From contig CAWECY010000007.1 in assembly GCA_963807775.1 (NCBI GenBank), positions 1-64,000 on the forward strand: a stretch of 64,000 nucleotides of DNA, given 5' to 3'. Positions 34,957 to 43,079 of this stretch are shown one piece after another. Origin of the DNA: Bog-473 sp963807775 (GTDB lineage: Bacteria > Actinomycetota > Acidimicrobiia > Acidimicrobiales > RAAP-2). The notes under the pieces are model-generated. The model had not been told where the DNA came from, ran no database searches, and worked only from the letters and a program-made list of their open reading frames with translations. A program made the position numbers and the translations under genes. The first letter of the stretch is position 1. Every line of letters begins with the position of its first letter.

Positions 34957-36682
34957 GAGACTGTTGAAAAAATCTCCCGTCAATGCTCGCGTTTTGAGCG
35001 TGGATGGTCGAGAATTGGCAGGTGCAAGGACACAGCGAATCCAACCCTGAGCTGCTCGACGCCGCGGCCCTGTGCCGACAACTCGTCCCTGAAGCAAGCG
35101 TCGAGGCGTTTTTGGCAGATCACCGCCACGATCTGTTTCCCGACGAGATGTTCGAAGACCTGTTCCCGTCAGGTCGCGGTCGACCGTCGATCCCCGCCGA
35201 TGTGGTGGCCACGGTCATGGTTCTCCAGGCCCTCGAAGGGCTCTCCGACCGTGACGCCGCTCGGGCGCTGCGCGACCGGATCAGCTGGAAGGTGGCCTGC
35301 GGGTTGGCGCTCGACGACGAGGGGTTCGACTTCTCGGTCCTCACCTATTGGCGCACCCGGCTGCGCCAGTCCGAACACCCCGAACGGATCTTCGACGCCG
35401 TGCGTTCGGTCATCGATGCCACCGGGGTGTTGAAGGGCAAGACCAAAAGAGCCCTCGACTCGACCCTGCTCGACGACGCCGTGGCCACCCAAGACACCGT
35501 GACCCAGCTGATCGCCGCCGTCCGCCGGGTCCGTCGGCTCGTTCCCGGAGCCAAAGACGTGAGCGTTTGTGCCCACGACTACGAGTCAGGTGGCAAGCCG
35601 TTGATCGCCTGGGACGACCCCGTCGCCAAGGAGGCCCTCGTCGATGGACTGGTCAACGATGCCCTCCATCTCCTGGCCGAGTTCGAAGATGCGACCGACG
35701 AGGACGAGGCCACCTCCGCACTCGGGCTGCTGGCCCTCGTCGCCGGTCAAGACGTCGAACAACTTGACGACGGCACCTGGAAGATCGCCCGAAAAGTGGC
35801 CCCAAACCGGGTCATTTCCACCGTGGACCCCGAGGCCCGCCACATGCACAAGTCGCGATCTGAGTATCGCGATGGCTACAAGGCCCACATCGCCATCGAA
35901 CCCGAAACCGGCTTGGTGACCGCCTGCGCCCTCACCCCGGCCAATACCGCCGATGGGTCAACCGGCGTCGCGCTCTTGGCCGACGAGCAGCCCGGACTCG
36001 AGGTTCTAGGCGATGGTGCCTATGGATCCGGTGAGACGCTGAGTGCCCTGGGCAAGGCCAAGCACCGGCGCGCCATCAAGCCCTGGCCGACGACACCGGC
36101 CGTGCCCGGTGGCTTCGAACGGGAGGACTTCGTCGTCGACGAGGGGGCACGCACCGCAACCTGTCCCCGTGGCCACACGGTCTCGATCACCGCTGGTCGC
36201 GCCGCCGTGTTCGGAATCCACTGTCGCGGATGTCCCCTCCGGGGTCGGTGCACCAAATCCAAAGACGGTCGCACCCTCCACCTGCACCCTCACGACAACG
36301 AGCTAGTGGAATCCCGACGGGCATGGCGAGAGGGCGACTTCGCCGAGGACTATCGACGATGGCGTCCGATGGTGGAACGATCGATCGCATGGCTGGTGGC
36401 CGACAACCATCGGCGAGTCAGATTCCGAGGTGTGAAGAGAAACCAGCTTGGTCTCTCGCTGCGCATCGCCGCCATCAACCTCAGACGGTTGGTCAACCTC
36501 GGTCTGGACCACGACGGTGAGTGGATCCTCAAGATGTAGGAGTTCGAGGAACATTTGTGCGACCCATGCGGCCCGAAGAACGCGCGTCTCCGAGGCCCAT
36601 CGTCGATTCATCCACCCCCAGCCCAGAAGCTCACGGCACCCGTGCTCCTGAACTCGGAGAATGCCGTTTGTTCAACAGTCTC
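34957..36682 (+). mobile_element. IS1182-family element, copy 2
   Basis: Direct repeat of 20574-22299, 1726 bp, CTAG on both sides (34953-34956, 36683-36686). Again adjoins the 3' end of an IS630B copy. Confidence 0.9.
35004..36539 (+). CDS. IS1182-family transposase (copy 2)
   Basis: 511-residue product identical to 20621-22156. DDE-related parts and the CRGCPLRGRC insertion are intact, so either copy could supply the enzyme. Confidence 0.92.
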   Translation: MVENWQVQGHSESNPELLDAAALCRQLVPEASVEAFLADHRHDLFPDEMFEDLFPSGRGRPSIPADVVATVMVLQALEGLSDRDAARALRDRISWKVACGLALDDEGFDFSVLTYWRTRLRQSEHPERIFDAVRSVIDATGVLKGKTKRALDSTLLDDAVATQDTVTQLIAAVRRVRRLVPGAKDVSVCAHDYESGGKPLIAWDDPVAKEALVDGLVNDALHLLAEFEDATDEDEATSALGLLALVAGQDVEQLDDGTWKIARKVAPNRVISTVDPEARHMHKSRSEYRDGYKAHIAIEPETGLVTACALTPANTADGSTGVALLADEQPGLEVLGDGAYGSGETLSALGKAKHRRAIKPWPTTPAVPGGFEREDFVVDEGARTATCPRGHTVSITAGRAAVFGIHCRGCPLRGRCTKSKDGRTLHLHPHDNELVESRRAWREGDFAEDYRRWRPMVERSIAWLVADNHRRVRFRGVKRNQLGLSLRIAAINLRRLVNLGLDHDGEWILKM

Positions 36683-36686
36683 CTAG

Positions 36687-36988
36687 GTCACAGTGTTGAG
36701 TCGATAGTGGAACCGGAGGACCGGCACTTGGCTCAGATTCAGTTCGTGGTCAGTGCGCAGTACGCCTTCGTCGTCCACAAAGACGACGAACCGTTCGGCC
36801 AGCGGAACTCGTAAAGCCCACCCGGATTTTCGATCGGGCCGACCTGGTGGCACCCCAGCCCGGCGGCGAAGTGGGGCATCTTGCCACTAAGGGATCACAG
36901 CGACCGCCAGTGCAATGCCTGCACCCGCAGACTCAGGAATCCCCCCGAGATCGGAGGGAGAGGATTCGGGGGCGGACCGGGAACCGTT
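36687..36988. other. Short ORF end, DR repeat 12 and a hairpin; no further gene
   Basis: Apart from the 3' part of the split ORF and DR 12, the stretch holds a stem CCCCCCGA/TTCGGGGG around 36945-36976. Confidence 0.45.
36846..36880 (+). repeat. DR repeat 12
   Basis: GGCACCCCAGCCCGGCGGCG followed by AAGTGGGGCA; forward. Its first half is the complement of the string at 15797 and 25567. Confidence 0.6.
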
Positions 36989-37621
36989 TTAGACAGATTC
37001 CGTTGGAATGTCAGGCACTTGCCTTTGCTGAATAATGTCCTCAACCACAAGCGGCGGCTCCATAAGATGCACTCCGATTAGCTCCCAGTCGCCTCGATCC
37101 CCAAACTGTTCCTCTGATTCAAACGGGAGCCGGTCGATCGCGTCCAACACTGCCGCTCGTTCCAGTGGAGTTAGAGACTCGACTTTGTCAAGAAGTGCGT
37201 AGAGCCAAGGGCTTGGCGTCTCGCCACACTGCTCCAGTGACGACACTTCATCCTTCACCAAACGCAACAAGAAGTCACTTGGGTTGTGATGTTCCGGAAG
37301 GAACGGGTCTATGCGTGTCGACTCGCGCGCATCCAGCTGAAAGTGAAGCCGAGCAAGCATCCGTCCCTCGTAGGTCGTTAATTGGATGTTAGAAAGCGCT
37401 TCTCCGAGCAAGAGGTAGAAACGACCAAGATCCCTCTTCGCAATTTGCCCTTCTTTAATCGAGCCGCGCTCTCGCTGGCGGAGGGCGGCGTGCAGCTTGC
37501 CGGGTCGGAAAGAAACGGGAGATTCGCGATTCGCAGGCGTGAGTCCTGGATTTGTCCTCTTGGTATAGGCCCACCGGGGTGGCATGGAGTGAGGTTTACC
37601 GTTGGTAGACCATGTTGTCAA
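36989..37621 (-). CDS. Hypothetical protein
   Basis: Up to 210 residues from a GTG at 37621; the first 45 residues are poorly protein-like and the true start may be further in. The body is helical and acidic: KEGQIAKRDLGRFYLLLGEA, MLARLHFQLDARESTRIDPF, WLYALLDKVESLTPLERAAV and a C-terminal ELIGVHLMEPPLVVEDIIQQ. No membrane segment, no known family. It lies between DR 12 and the second recombinase element. Confidence 0.6.
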   Translation of the reverse strand: MTTWSTNGKPHSMPPRWAYTKRTNPGLTPANRESPVSFRPGKLHAALRQRERGSIKEGQIAKRDLGRFYLLLGEALSNIQLTTYEGRMLARLHFQLDARESTRIDPFLPEHHNPSDFLLRLVKDEVSSLEQCGETPSPWLYALLDKVESLTPLERAAVLDAIDRLPFESEEQFGDRGDWELIGVHLMEPPLVVEDIIQQRQVPDIPTESV

Positions 37622-37715
37622 CCGTGTGGATTATCCCTGGTCACGCCGGGTCAGGCTCACCACGGTGAACGAGCGCATAAGTGCGCTGGATCGGGCCTGA
37701 GGTCGGCATCGACAA

Positions 37716-37730
37716 GCGCCCCGGTCCGGC
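37716..37730 (+). repeat. DR repeat 13, left half (interrupted)
   Basis: GCGCCCCGGTCCGGC, continued at 40178 after the recombinase element. Confidence 0.5.
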
Positions 37731-37871
37731 GTTATACATGTAATCCGTAGGTCCTGGGCTGTCTCCTATGGAAGCACACTCACTGGGCGTCGGCGACTCC
37801 TTCGATGAGGCCGTCGAAGAGCTGACTGCGGTTGCTCTGACCGCGTTCATCGGCGTGCTTGCGCTGGCGCT

Positions 37872-39062
37872 TCAAGATGGTGAGGAACTGCGGACCGGTC
37901 TCGAAGAACCACAGCGCTCACAGATGCTCTCGAAGGCGCAGTCGAGCAGAGCGGGCCTCGTGCAGTGACCGTTGGCGAGCAATCGACGATGGTCACTGAC
38001 GGCCGGCGCGGAGCTCGCACCTGTGGCCCGAGGCGGGGTGGTGCCCGAGAGCCCGTAGTACTGGGCCTCGACCGCTTCGGTCACCTTGAAGTACGCGTCG
38101 GCCACGGTGTCGTCGGAGATGCGCGCATAGACCAAGGTCATGTCCATGGAGCGATGCCCGAGCAAGGCGGCGATGGCCTCGAGGCTCATGCCCCGGTTGA
38201 TCGACTGGGTGGCGAGGGTGTGGCGCAGCTGATGGGGATGGACGTGACCGACCCCGGCCCGCTTGGCGACGCTGGCCACGTAGCGATGCACCGTGCGCCG
38301 GTCGAAGGGCTGGCCGTCGTCGCGCTCGAGGAGGTGGCCCGAACGCGAGCGTCCCCGCACGGCTCTGTATTCGGCGATGAGATCGACCAGCATCGGCAGA
38401 AGAGGGACGTAGCGGTCGTTGTGCAGCTTGCCGAGGGGGATGTGAAGGCGATGGCCGTCGCCCTTGCGCACCACGGCGTCGTCTTGAAGTCCGGCGACCT
38501 CGCCGACGCGCATCCCGGTGCGGGCCAGCAGCTCGACCATGAGCCGGCGGCGCAGGTTGGGGTCCTGGGCCAGCGCCGCCATGAACTTGGCCGCCGTGGG
38601 GTCGTCCAAGAACTTGGGCAGCGGCTCGTCGAGGGCCGGCAAGTCGCTCATGTAGATGAACAGGCGGGCCGGGGCGTCGTCGTAGTCCCACTCCATGATG
38701 CGCTCGAAGAAGGTCCGCACGGTGCTGAGCCGGTGCCGGATCGTCATGGTGGCCAAGGGCTTGCCGGTGTTGCCCCGACGCTTGAGGAGCCAGGTCTTGA
38801 AGTCCTCTATGTGGGGCCGTGCAATGCGCGCCACCGAGACGCAGGCCGGATCCGCCTCGCTCACCCGGTGGGCGAAGAAGCGCAGGGTCAGCTCGGCCGC
38901 CGCCACGGTGCCCGGACGGGCCGAGACTTCGAGTTGGTCCAGGTAGGAGGCCATGGTGGCGACCATGACCGGTGCCCTTGCGGCGATCTGGGCCCACGTG
39001 ACCTCGAGTGTCCCGCCGCCCCGGCGCCGGGGTTCGCGATGTACCTGGGCGAGCGCGTTCAT
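37872..39062 (-). CDS. Tyrosine recombinase/integrase B of the element (copy 2)
   Basis: 396 residues from ATG 39062, overlapping recombinase A by ATGA. Catalytic Arg, Lys, HxxR and Tyr as in copy 1. Here VADAYFKVTEAVEAQYYGLS is read without the inserted base of copy 1. The frame still ends early (CERCGSSRPVRSSSPS) because of a missing base near 37905 shared with copy 1; the other frame would give a longer tail to 37780. The truncated protein keeps the whole catalytic domain. Confidence 0.85.
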   Translation of the reverse strand: MNALAQVHREPRRRGGGTLEVTWAQIAARAPVMVATMASYLDQLEVSARPGTVAAAELTLRFFAHRVSEADPACVSVARIARPHIEDFKTWLLKRRGNTGKPLATMTIRHRLSTVRTFFERIMEWDYDDAPARLFIYMSDLPALDEPLPKFLDDPTAAKFMAALAQDPNLRRRLMVELLARTGMRVGEVAGLQDDAVVRKGDGHRLHIPLGKLHNDRYVPLLPMLVDLIAEYRAVRGRSRSGHLLERDDGQPFDRRTVHRYVASVAKRAGVGHVHPHQLRHTLATQSINRGMSLEAIAALLGHRSMDMTLVYARISDDTVADAYFKVTEAVEAQYYGLSGTTPPRATGASSAPAVSDHRRLLANGHCTRPALLDCAFESICERCGSSRPVRSSSPS

Positions 39063-40099
39063 TGGGCCACCCCGACGAGTGCCTGGGCCTCGATGGCTTC
39101 GCTCGCCCGGCGGTACTCGTCGTCGAGCCAGTCGACGCTGAGGTGCAGATAGACCCGCGTCGAGGTGATCGAGCGGTGACCGGCCAGGGCCTGGATGGCT
39201 TCGATGGCCATGCCCGCCTCGCGCAAGCGCGTGAAGCAGGTGTGGCGCAGCTCGTGGCAGGTGCCGTGGGACAGGTCGGCCCGCCCCCGTGCGGAGCAGA
39301 TGATCTGGGCGAGACCGGGCATCGAGAGTGGACGGCCGCGACGCGCTCCTTTGAGCGTCACGAAGAGTGCGTCGCTCGACGTCTCTGGTCGCTCGTGGTC
39401 CATGTAGCGGGCCACCGTGGCGAAGAAGGTGGGCGAAAGCGGCACCAGGCGCTCGTGTCCGCCCTTGCCCTCTCTGATGAGGACCCGCCACTCGCCGAGA
39501 CGCAGGTCCGAGAGACGCAACCCGAGCACCTCGCAGCGCCGCAGGCCGCCCAGCACCATGGCCTGGGTCATGGCACGGTCGCGCTCGGTGCGCAGCGCCC
39601 GCATCAGCGCGTCGATCTCGTCGGGATCGAGGATCCGGGGCAGCCGGCGCACCCCGCGCACCAATGGCAGGCCCCGACCGCCGCGCGAGCGGCTCTGACG
39701 AGTGGCGATGCCCCGGGGCACCGGGTTGGCCGTCACGTCCACGTCGTCGCGCGTGATCAGGTAGCCATAGAGGCTCGAGACCGCCGCCAGACGGCGCTTG
39801 ATCGTCGCGGCGGAGAGTCCGGCGGAACCATCCGCAATGCGCACCACGTTCTCGGCCCCGGGCTTGGGGCGCCGCTGCGCGGTGACGAAGGCCATGACGT
39901 CTTTGGGCCGCACCTCGAGCGGGTCCTTCTTCACTACCGAGAAGAAGACGCTCAGGTCATGGGCATAGGCCCGCACCGTGTTCGGACGAGCTCGGCCCAC
40001 CACGAACTCGAGGAACTCGTCGATCAGCTGGTGGCCGATCCGATAGACGCGTTCACCGTCGGGACGGACGTGACACTCGAATGACGGACTCCACTTCAC
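39059..40099 (-). CDS. Tyrosine recombinase/integrase A of the element (copy 2)
   Basis: 346 residues, identical product to 13427-14467, GTG start with AGGAGGTG upstream, all catalytic residues present (GGLRRCEVLGL, GKGGHERLVPL, HELRHTCFTRL, AGHRSITSTRVYLH). Confidence 0.9.
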   Translation of the reverse strand: MKWSPSFECHVRPDGERVYRIGHQLIDEFLEFVVGRARPNTVRAYAHDLSVFFSVVKKDPLEVRPKDVMAFVTAQRRPKPGAENVVRIADGSAGLSAATIKRRLAAVSSLYGYLITRDDVDVTANPVPRGIATRQSRSRGGRGLPLVRGVRRLPRILDPDEIDALMRALRTERDRAMTQAMVLGGLRRCEVLGLRLSDLRLGEWRVLIREGKGGHERLVPLSPTFFATVARYMDHERPETSSDALFVTLKGARRGRPLSMPGLAQIICSARGRADLSHGTCHELRHTCFTRLREAGMAIEAIQALAGHRSITSTRVYLHLSVDWLDDEYRRASEAIEAQALVGVAQ

Positions 40100-40177
40100 C
40101 GCACACCTCCTGATCGGGTTCGCACCCAAGGAGGTTCCCCCGGATGCCTATCCCAGGAGGTGGATTACATGTATAAC

Positions 40178-40193
40178 CGGTGTACTGGGACAC
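40178..40193 (+). repeat. DR repeat 13, right half (interrupted)
   Basis: CGGTGTACTGGGACAC, the right arm of a forward DR that the element split. Confidence 0.6.
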
Positions 40194-40215
40194 TTTCGGT
40201 CAGTACCGTAGGAAC

Positions 40216-40575
40216 GTGTCAGACGCCGACCTCGACGTGGTCCGGGCCAAGCAAAAGGCCATGTGTGCTCGATTCGGAGCGCCTTACGTCGAGTCGCCGA
40301 GCGACTTCAAGGTAGGCGTTGATCCCCAAGTGCGTCGGGGAATCACACCTCTGAACGGATTGCGACATCAGCCTGAAGGAGACACCGCTGGTTGGTACAT
40401 CTGGGCGGGAGACACCCTTTCGGATGATCCGAGCTTCTTTCAGCCCGTTCATGTGTCACACCTTGGCGAGTGGTGTTCAGCGGCGATTCCGTATCTCGGC
40501 TTGCCGCCCGGCTGGCGATTCCTCGTAGCGCCCGGCCACGAGGACGTCTGGTACGACGACACCCTTCTCGGCTGA
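40216..40575 (+). CDS. Imm33/DUF2185-like protein
   Basis: GTG start at 40216 (VSDADLDVVRAKQKAMCARF) chosen over 40180 because the latter lies inside the DR arm; 119 residues. The C-terminal half LRHQPEGDTAGWYIWAGDTL, FFQPVHVSHLGEWC, YLGLPPGWRFLVAPGHEDVW matches my memory of Imm33-type immunity proteins (GWYIWxGE..DFFxPxHxxHL..LPPGWRFL). No cognate toxin is adjacent. It is a one-gene unit between two DR sites. Confidence 0.6.
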   Translation: MSDADLDVVRAKQKAMCARFGAPYVESPSDFKVGVDPQVRRGITPLNGLRHQPEGDTAGWYIWAGDTLSDDPSFFQPVHVSHLGEWCSAAIPYLGLPPGWRFLVAPGHEDVWYDDTLLG

Positions 40576-40578
40576 CCA

Positions 40579-40603
40579 GGCACCGTCCCGGTTCGGGGGC
40601 AGG
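40579..40603 (+). repeat. DR repeat 21-type copy
   Basis: CACCGTCCCGGTTCGGGGGC then AGG, forward, three bases after the Imm33-like stop. Confidence 0.65.
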
Positions 40604-40663
40604 TGACGAACCGGACTGGGCTCCGTTTCGGATACCGACCAACCCAATAGCGTTGTCCCTGTG

Positions 40664-40951
40664 ATGCTGGCCACAGAAGGGCCGAGGACTCTAGCGGGGG
40701 CATTGTTCGGCTACGGCGTAATCGTGCTTGCGTGCTCCGGGCTCTGGTGGTTTATCGTCCTCATTCGTCGCGGTCTCACCGAGAAATGGGCTGACGTGCA
40801 ACCCGAGCTAAGCACGGATCGCCGGGCTGGCGTGAAACGGGCCAAGTATCGGTCGATGCGGATGAAATGGATAGTGCTGTTCACTTGGGCCTTGCTGGTC
40901 CTTGGGATTGGCCTGCTGATCGCCTCAGCCACAGCGAAGCTTCTCTCTTGA
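40664..40951 (+). CDS. Small two-helix membrane protein
   Basis: 95 residues, ATG 40664 (GTG 40661 also possible). Helix 1 ALFGYGVIVLACSGLWWFIV, a basic cytoplasmic-type loop (DRRAGVKRAKYRSMRMK), helix 2 WIVLFTWALLVLGIGLLIAS. No family recognised. One-gene unit between DR sites at 40579 and 40976. Confidence 0.6.
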   Translation: MLATEGPRTLAGALFGYGVIVLACSGLWWFIVLIRRGLTEKWADVQPELSTDRRAGVKRAKYRSMRMKWIVLFTWALLVLGIGLLIASATAKLLS

Positions 40952-40975
40952 TTCACTGAAGTTTTGCGGTCCCCG

Positions 40976-41000
40976 ATCCGGCATGAAGTATGGGGGCAGG
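40976..41000 (+). repeat. DR repeat 14
   Basis: ATCCGGCATGAAGTATGGGG then GCAGG; right arm as at 33721, forward. It abuts the stop codon of the convergent release-factor-like gene. Confidence 0.5.
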
Positions 41001-41183
41001 CTAGGACCCAGACATCTTCTCCCGGAGCTGAGACACCGCAAGGTCACGGTTTGCTTCGGTACTCACTTGGTCATCGACCCAGGCCGTCGTGCCCGTCTGG
41101 GTATGAGTAACTCGGACCCCACAAGGGCCTCCGCCTACCTTCTTGGCAACATCGATACGCAGGTCTTCGGGTGCAATCTCCAC
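41001..41183 (-). CDS. Release-factor-like small protein lacking GGQ
   Basis: 60 residues from a GTG at 41183 (VEIAPEDLRIDVAKKVGGGP). The segment CGVRVTHTQTGTTAWVDDQV followed by STEANRDLAVSQLREKM lines up with the RF-1/ArfB domain pattern AVRITHxPTGIVV..xDERSQHxNRxxALxxLRxxL. The peptidyl-hydrolysing GGQ is replaced by GGGPCG, so release activity is not expected. It might bind ribosomes or RNA, or be a decayed fragment. One-gene unit between DR 14 and DR 15; its weak Shine-Dalgarno lowers confidence. Confidence 0.5.
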   Translation of the reverse strand: MEIAPEDLRIDVAKKVGGGPCGVRVTHTQTGTTAWVDDQVSTEANRDLAVSQLREKMSGS

Positions 41184-41191
41184 CCGACCAT

Positions 41192-41219
41192 TGTCCCACC
41201 GTCCCGGCGTACGGGGGCA
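41192..41219 (+). repeat. DR repeat 15 (reference copy)
   Basis: TGTCCCACCGTCCCGG then CGTACGGGGGCA. Arms TGTCCC and GGGGCA pair with one G-T wobble, and CCCG/CGGG pairs inside. Confidence 0.75.
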
Positions 41220-41516
41220 TTTAGCGTTGGTTCCGGGCATCCACCGATTTGGCGGAAGCCCTTCGTAGGGTGCGTCGGGTCGGTTCTTCTGGCTTGACTT
41301 TACGGGGGTCGGAGCGAGCGAGAGCTCGACTCCTCAACGGTGATCGTCGACCAGACGAGCCTCCCGACGCACGTGCATCCCTTTTCTGGAACTCGGCGGC
41401 CGATTATCGATTCGGACCCCTGCTTCTGAATGTCTGGATGGTCACACCCCTGCGGAACGTGCAGCGGTCGACGACGGAGAGCCGACTGACCAACCGTCCA
41501 GCGAAAGGACCATGCC

Positions 41517-42923
41517 ATGAGTGAAGTGAGGTTGGGCATCGACGTTGCCTGTCGGGCCGACCACCGGGCCAGCCTGGCCGACGAGCGAGGTGAGTTCATC
41601 TGGTCCTCGTGGAAGTTCCGCACGACGACCACTGACCTCGAGCGTCTGTGGACGAAGATCCCCGACGGTGCGTCGGTGACGGTCATCCTCGAGCCCGCCC
41701 GCAACGCCTGGGTGCCGCTGTCAGCCTGGCTCCAAGCACGCGGCGCCACGGTGATCTTGGTGCCGCCCGAGCAGTCGGCCGACCTGCGGGACTACTACAA
41801 CAAGCACACCAAGACCGACCGGTTGGACTCCAAGGTGCTGGCTCGTCTGCCATTGCTGCACCCCGAGGGCCTCCGCGGCATCGACAACCTCGGTCCGGCG
41901 GAGTCACTGCGTCGGGCCGTGCGTCACCGCTTCAGCCTGGTCAAGCGCCGCAGCGCCGCCAGCCTGCGTCTCGATGCACTCGTCGAGCTGTTGGGTCCGG
42001 GTTGGGCCGACTCCCTCGGCTCGGCCACCGCTTCGAAGACCGCCCTGGTCGTTTTGGAGAAATACGCCGATCCACGGGCGCTCAAGCGTCTCGGGCGCAG
42101 CCGGCTCGCCGCCTTGTTGATCCGCTCGAGCGCGGGACTGTGGCGCGAAGACAAGGCCGACGAGCTCTTGGCCATGGCGAACGAGACCCTCGAGCTGTGG
42201 TCAGGCGGGGGCCTCGACTTCACCGAGTTGGCCCACGACATTGCCTCAGAGGTCCGGGTGCTCCGCCGCCTCGACGACGAGATCACCGCCGCCGACAAGC
42301 GGATCGCCGTCTTCTATGACGAGGCCGACCCGGAGGGCATCGTCCGCTCCGCTCCGGGGCTCGGACCTGTCCTCTCGGCCGCCATCTTGGGCACCGCGGG
42401 CGACTTCAACCGCTTCGCCAACCTCGCCGGCGTGCGCTCCTTCACGGGCTTTGTGCCCAAGATCGACCAGTCCGGACTGGTGGCGGGACACAAGGGCATC
42501 ACCAAGGCCGGTGACGCCAGCCTGCGCCAAGCCCTCTACATGGCAGCCGATCACGCCCGGCACATCGACCCGACCCTGGCGCAGCCCTACTACCGACTCG
42601 TCATAGTCGAGGGCAAGCACCACAACTCAGCGCTGTGCTCGGTCTCGGCCGTTCTCATCACCCGGATCGCCGCCTGTTGGCGCAAAGGAGAGCTCTACGA
42701 GCTGCGAGACGAAGACGGCGAAGCGATCACCGAGGCCGAGGGCAAGGCGGCCTGCAGCGACCGCTTCAAGATCGACCCCAAGGTCCGGGCCGCCCGTCGT
42801 CGCAACACCCCAGCCAAAGTCTTCAAGAACAGGGTGGCGGGTCGAGGCAAAAAGGAGTCGGCCCAGAAGGTCGCTCCGGCCACCGACCCGCCGGGAGAAG
42901 ACGCTACCGAAAATGTGGCTTGA
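41517..42923 (+). CDS. IS110-family transposase (second type)
   Basis: 468 residues, ATG 41517 behind CGAAAGGACC. DEDD domain: VRLGIDVACRADHRASLADE, VTVILEPARNAWVPLSAWLQ, HTKTDRLDSKVLARLPLL; Transposase_20 part: RSAPGLGPVLSAAILGTAGD, NLAGVRSFTGFVPKIDQSGL, ITKAGDASLRQALYMAADHA with the conserved Ser. A charged C-terminal tail (GRGKKESAQK) is longer than usual. Not closely related to the copy at 27835. The 276 non-coding bases upstream (41241-41516) could hold its bridge RNA. Confidence 0.9.
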   Translation: MSEVRLGIDVACRADHRASLADERGEFIWSSWKFRTTTTDLERLWTKIPDGASVTVILEPARNAWVPLSAWLQARGATVILVPPEQSADLRDYYNKHTKTDRLDSKVLARLPLLHPEGLRGIDNLGPAESLRRAVRHRFSLVKRRSAASLRLDALVELLGPGWADSLGSATASKTALVVLEKYADPRALKRLGRSRLAALLIRSSAGLWREDKADELLAMANETLELWSGGGLDFTELAHDIASEVRVLRRLDDEITAADKRIAVFYDEADPEGIVRSAPGLGPVLSAAILGTAGDFNRFANLAGVRSFTGFVPKIDQSGLVAGHKGITKAGDASLRQALYMAADHARHIDPTLAQPYYRLVIVEGKHHNSALCSVSAVLITRIAACWRKGELYELRDEDGEAITEAEGKAACSDRFKIDPKVRAARRRNTPAKVFKNRVAGRGKKESAQKVAPATDPPGEDATENVA

Positions 42924-43079
42924 GAGGCTTGACTGCCGTTAGGAACTCACCCAGACCACCATCATCCGACGGGAAGATCTCTCACCTTGGCCAAGCCTAA
43001 GACGCCACTAGAAGTCAGTCCTTGTCGTAAGGTCTCGCTCCAGCGACCCAAGCGTTGCGGAGAGATCGAGGGCGATGGA

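Larger units (their letters stand above)
33722..36814 (+). pseudogene. Small ORF split by an IS630B-IS1182 stack
   Basis: Removing the two elements and their target duplications joins 33722-33742 to 36686-36814 into one 49-codon frame, MGAVWRLGHSVESIVEPEDR onward through HLAQIQFVVSAQYAFVVHKD to a TAA. The junction codon is CTA-GGT at the CTAG target. No ribosome-binding site is obvious and DR 11 overlaps the start, so the ORF itself is uncertain. Confidence 0.35.
37731..40177 (-). mobile_element. Tandem tyrosine-recombinase element, copy 2
   Basis: Inverted copy of 13349-15796 with the same GTTATACATGTAATCC ends (37731-37746, complement at 40162-40177). 2447 bp. It interrupts a DR at the same internal point and in the same DR-relative orientation as copy 1. 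Confidence 0.88.

Noticed and set aside
37965..40084. Long plus-strand ORFs opposite the recombinase genes
   Set aside because: Antisense shadows; the minus-strand frames carry the full tyrosine-recombinase motifs.
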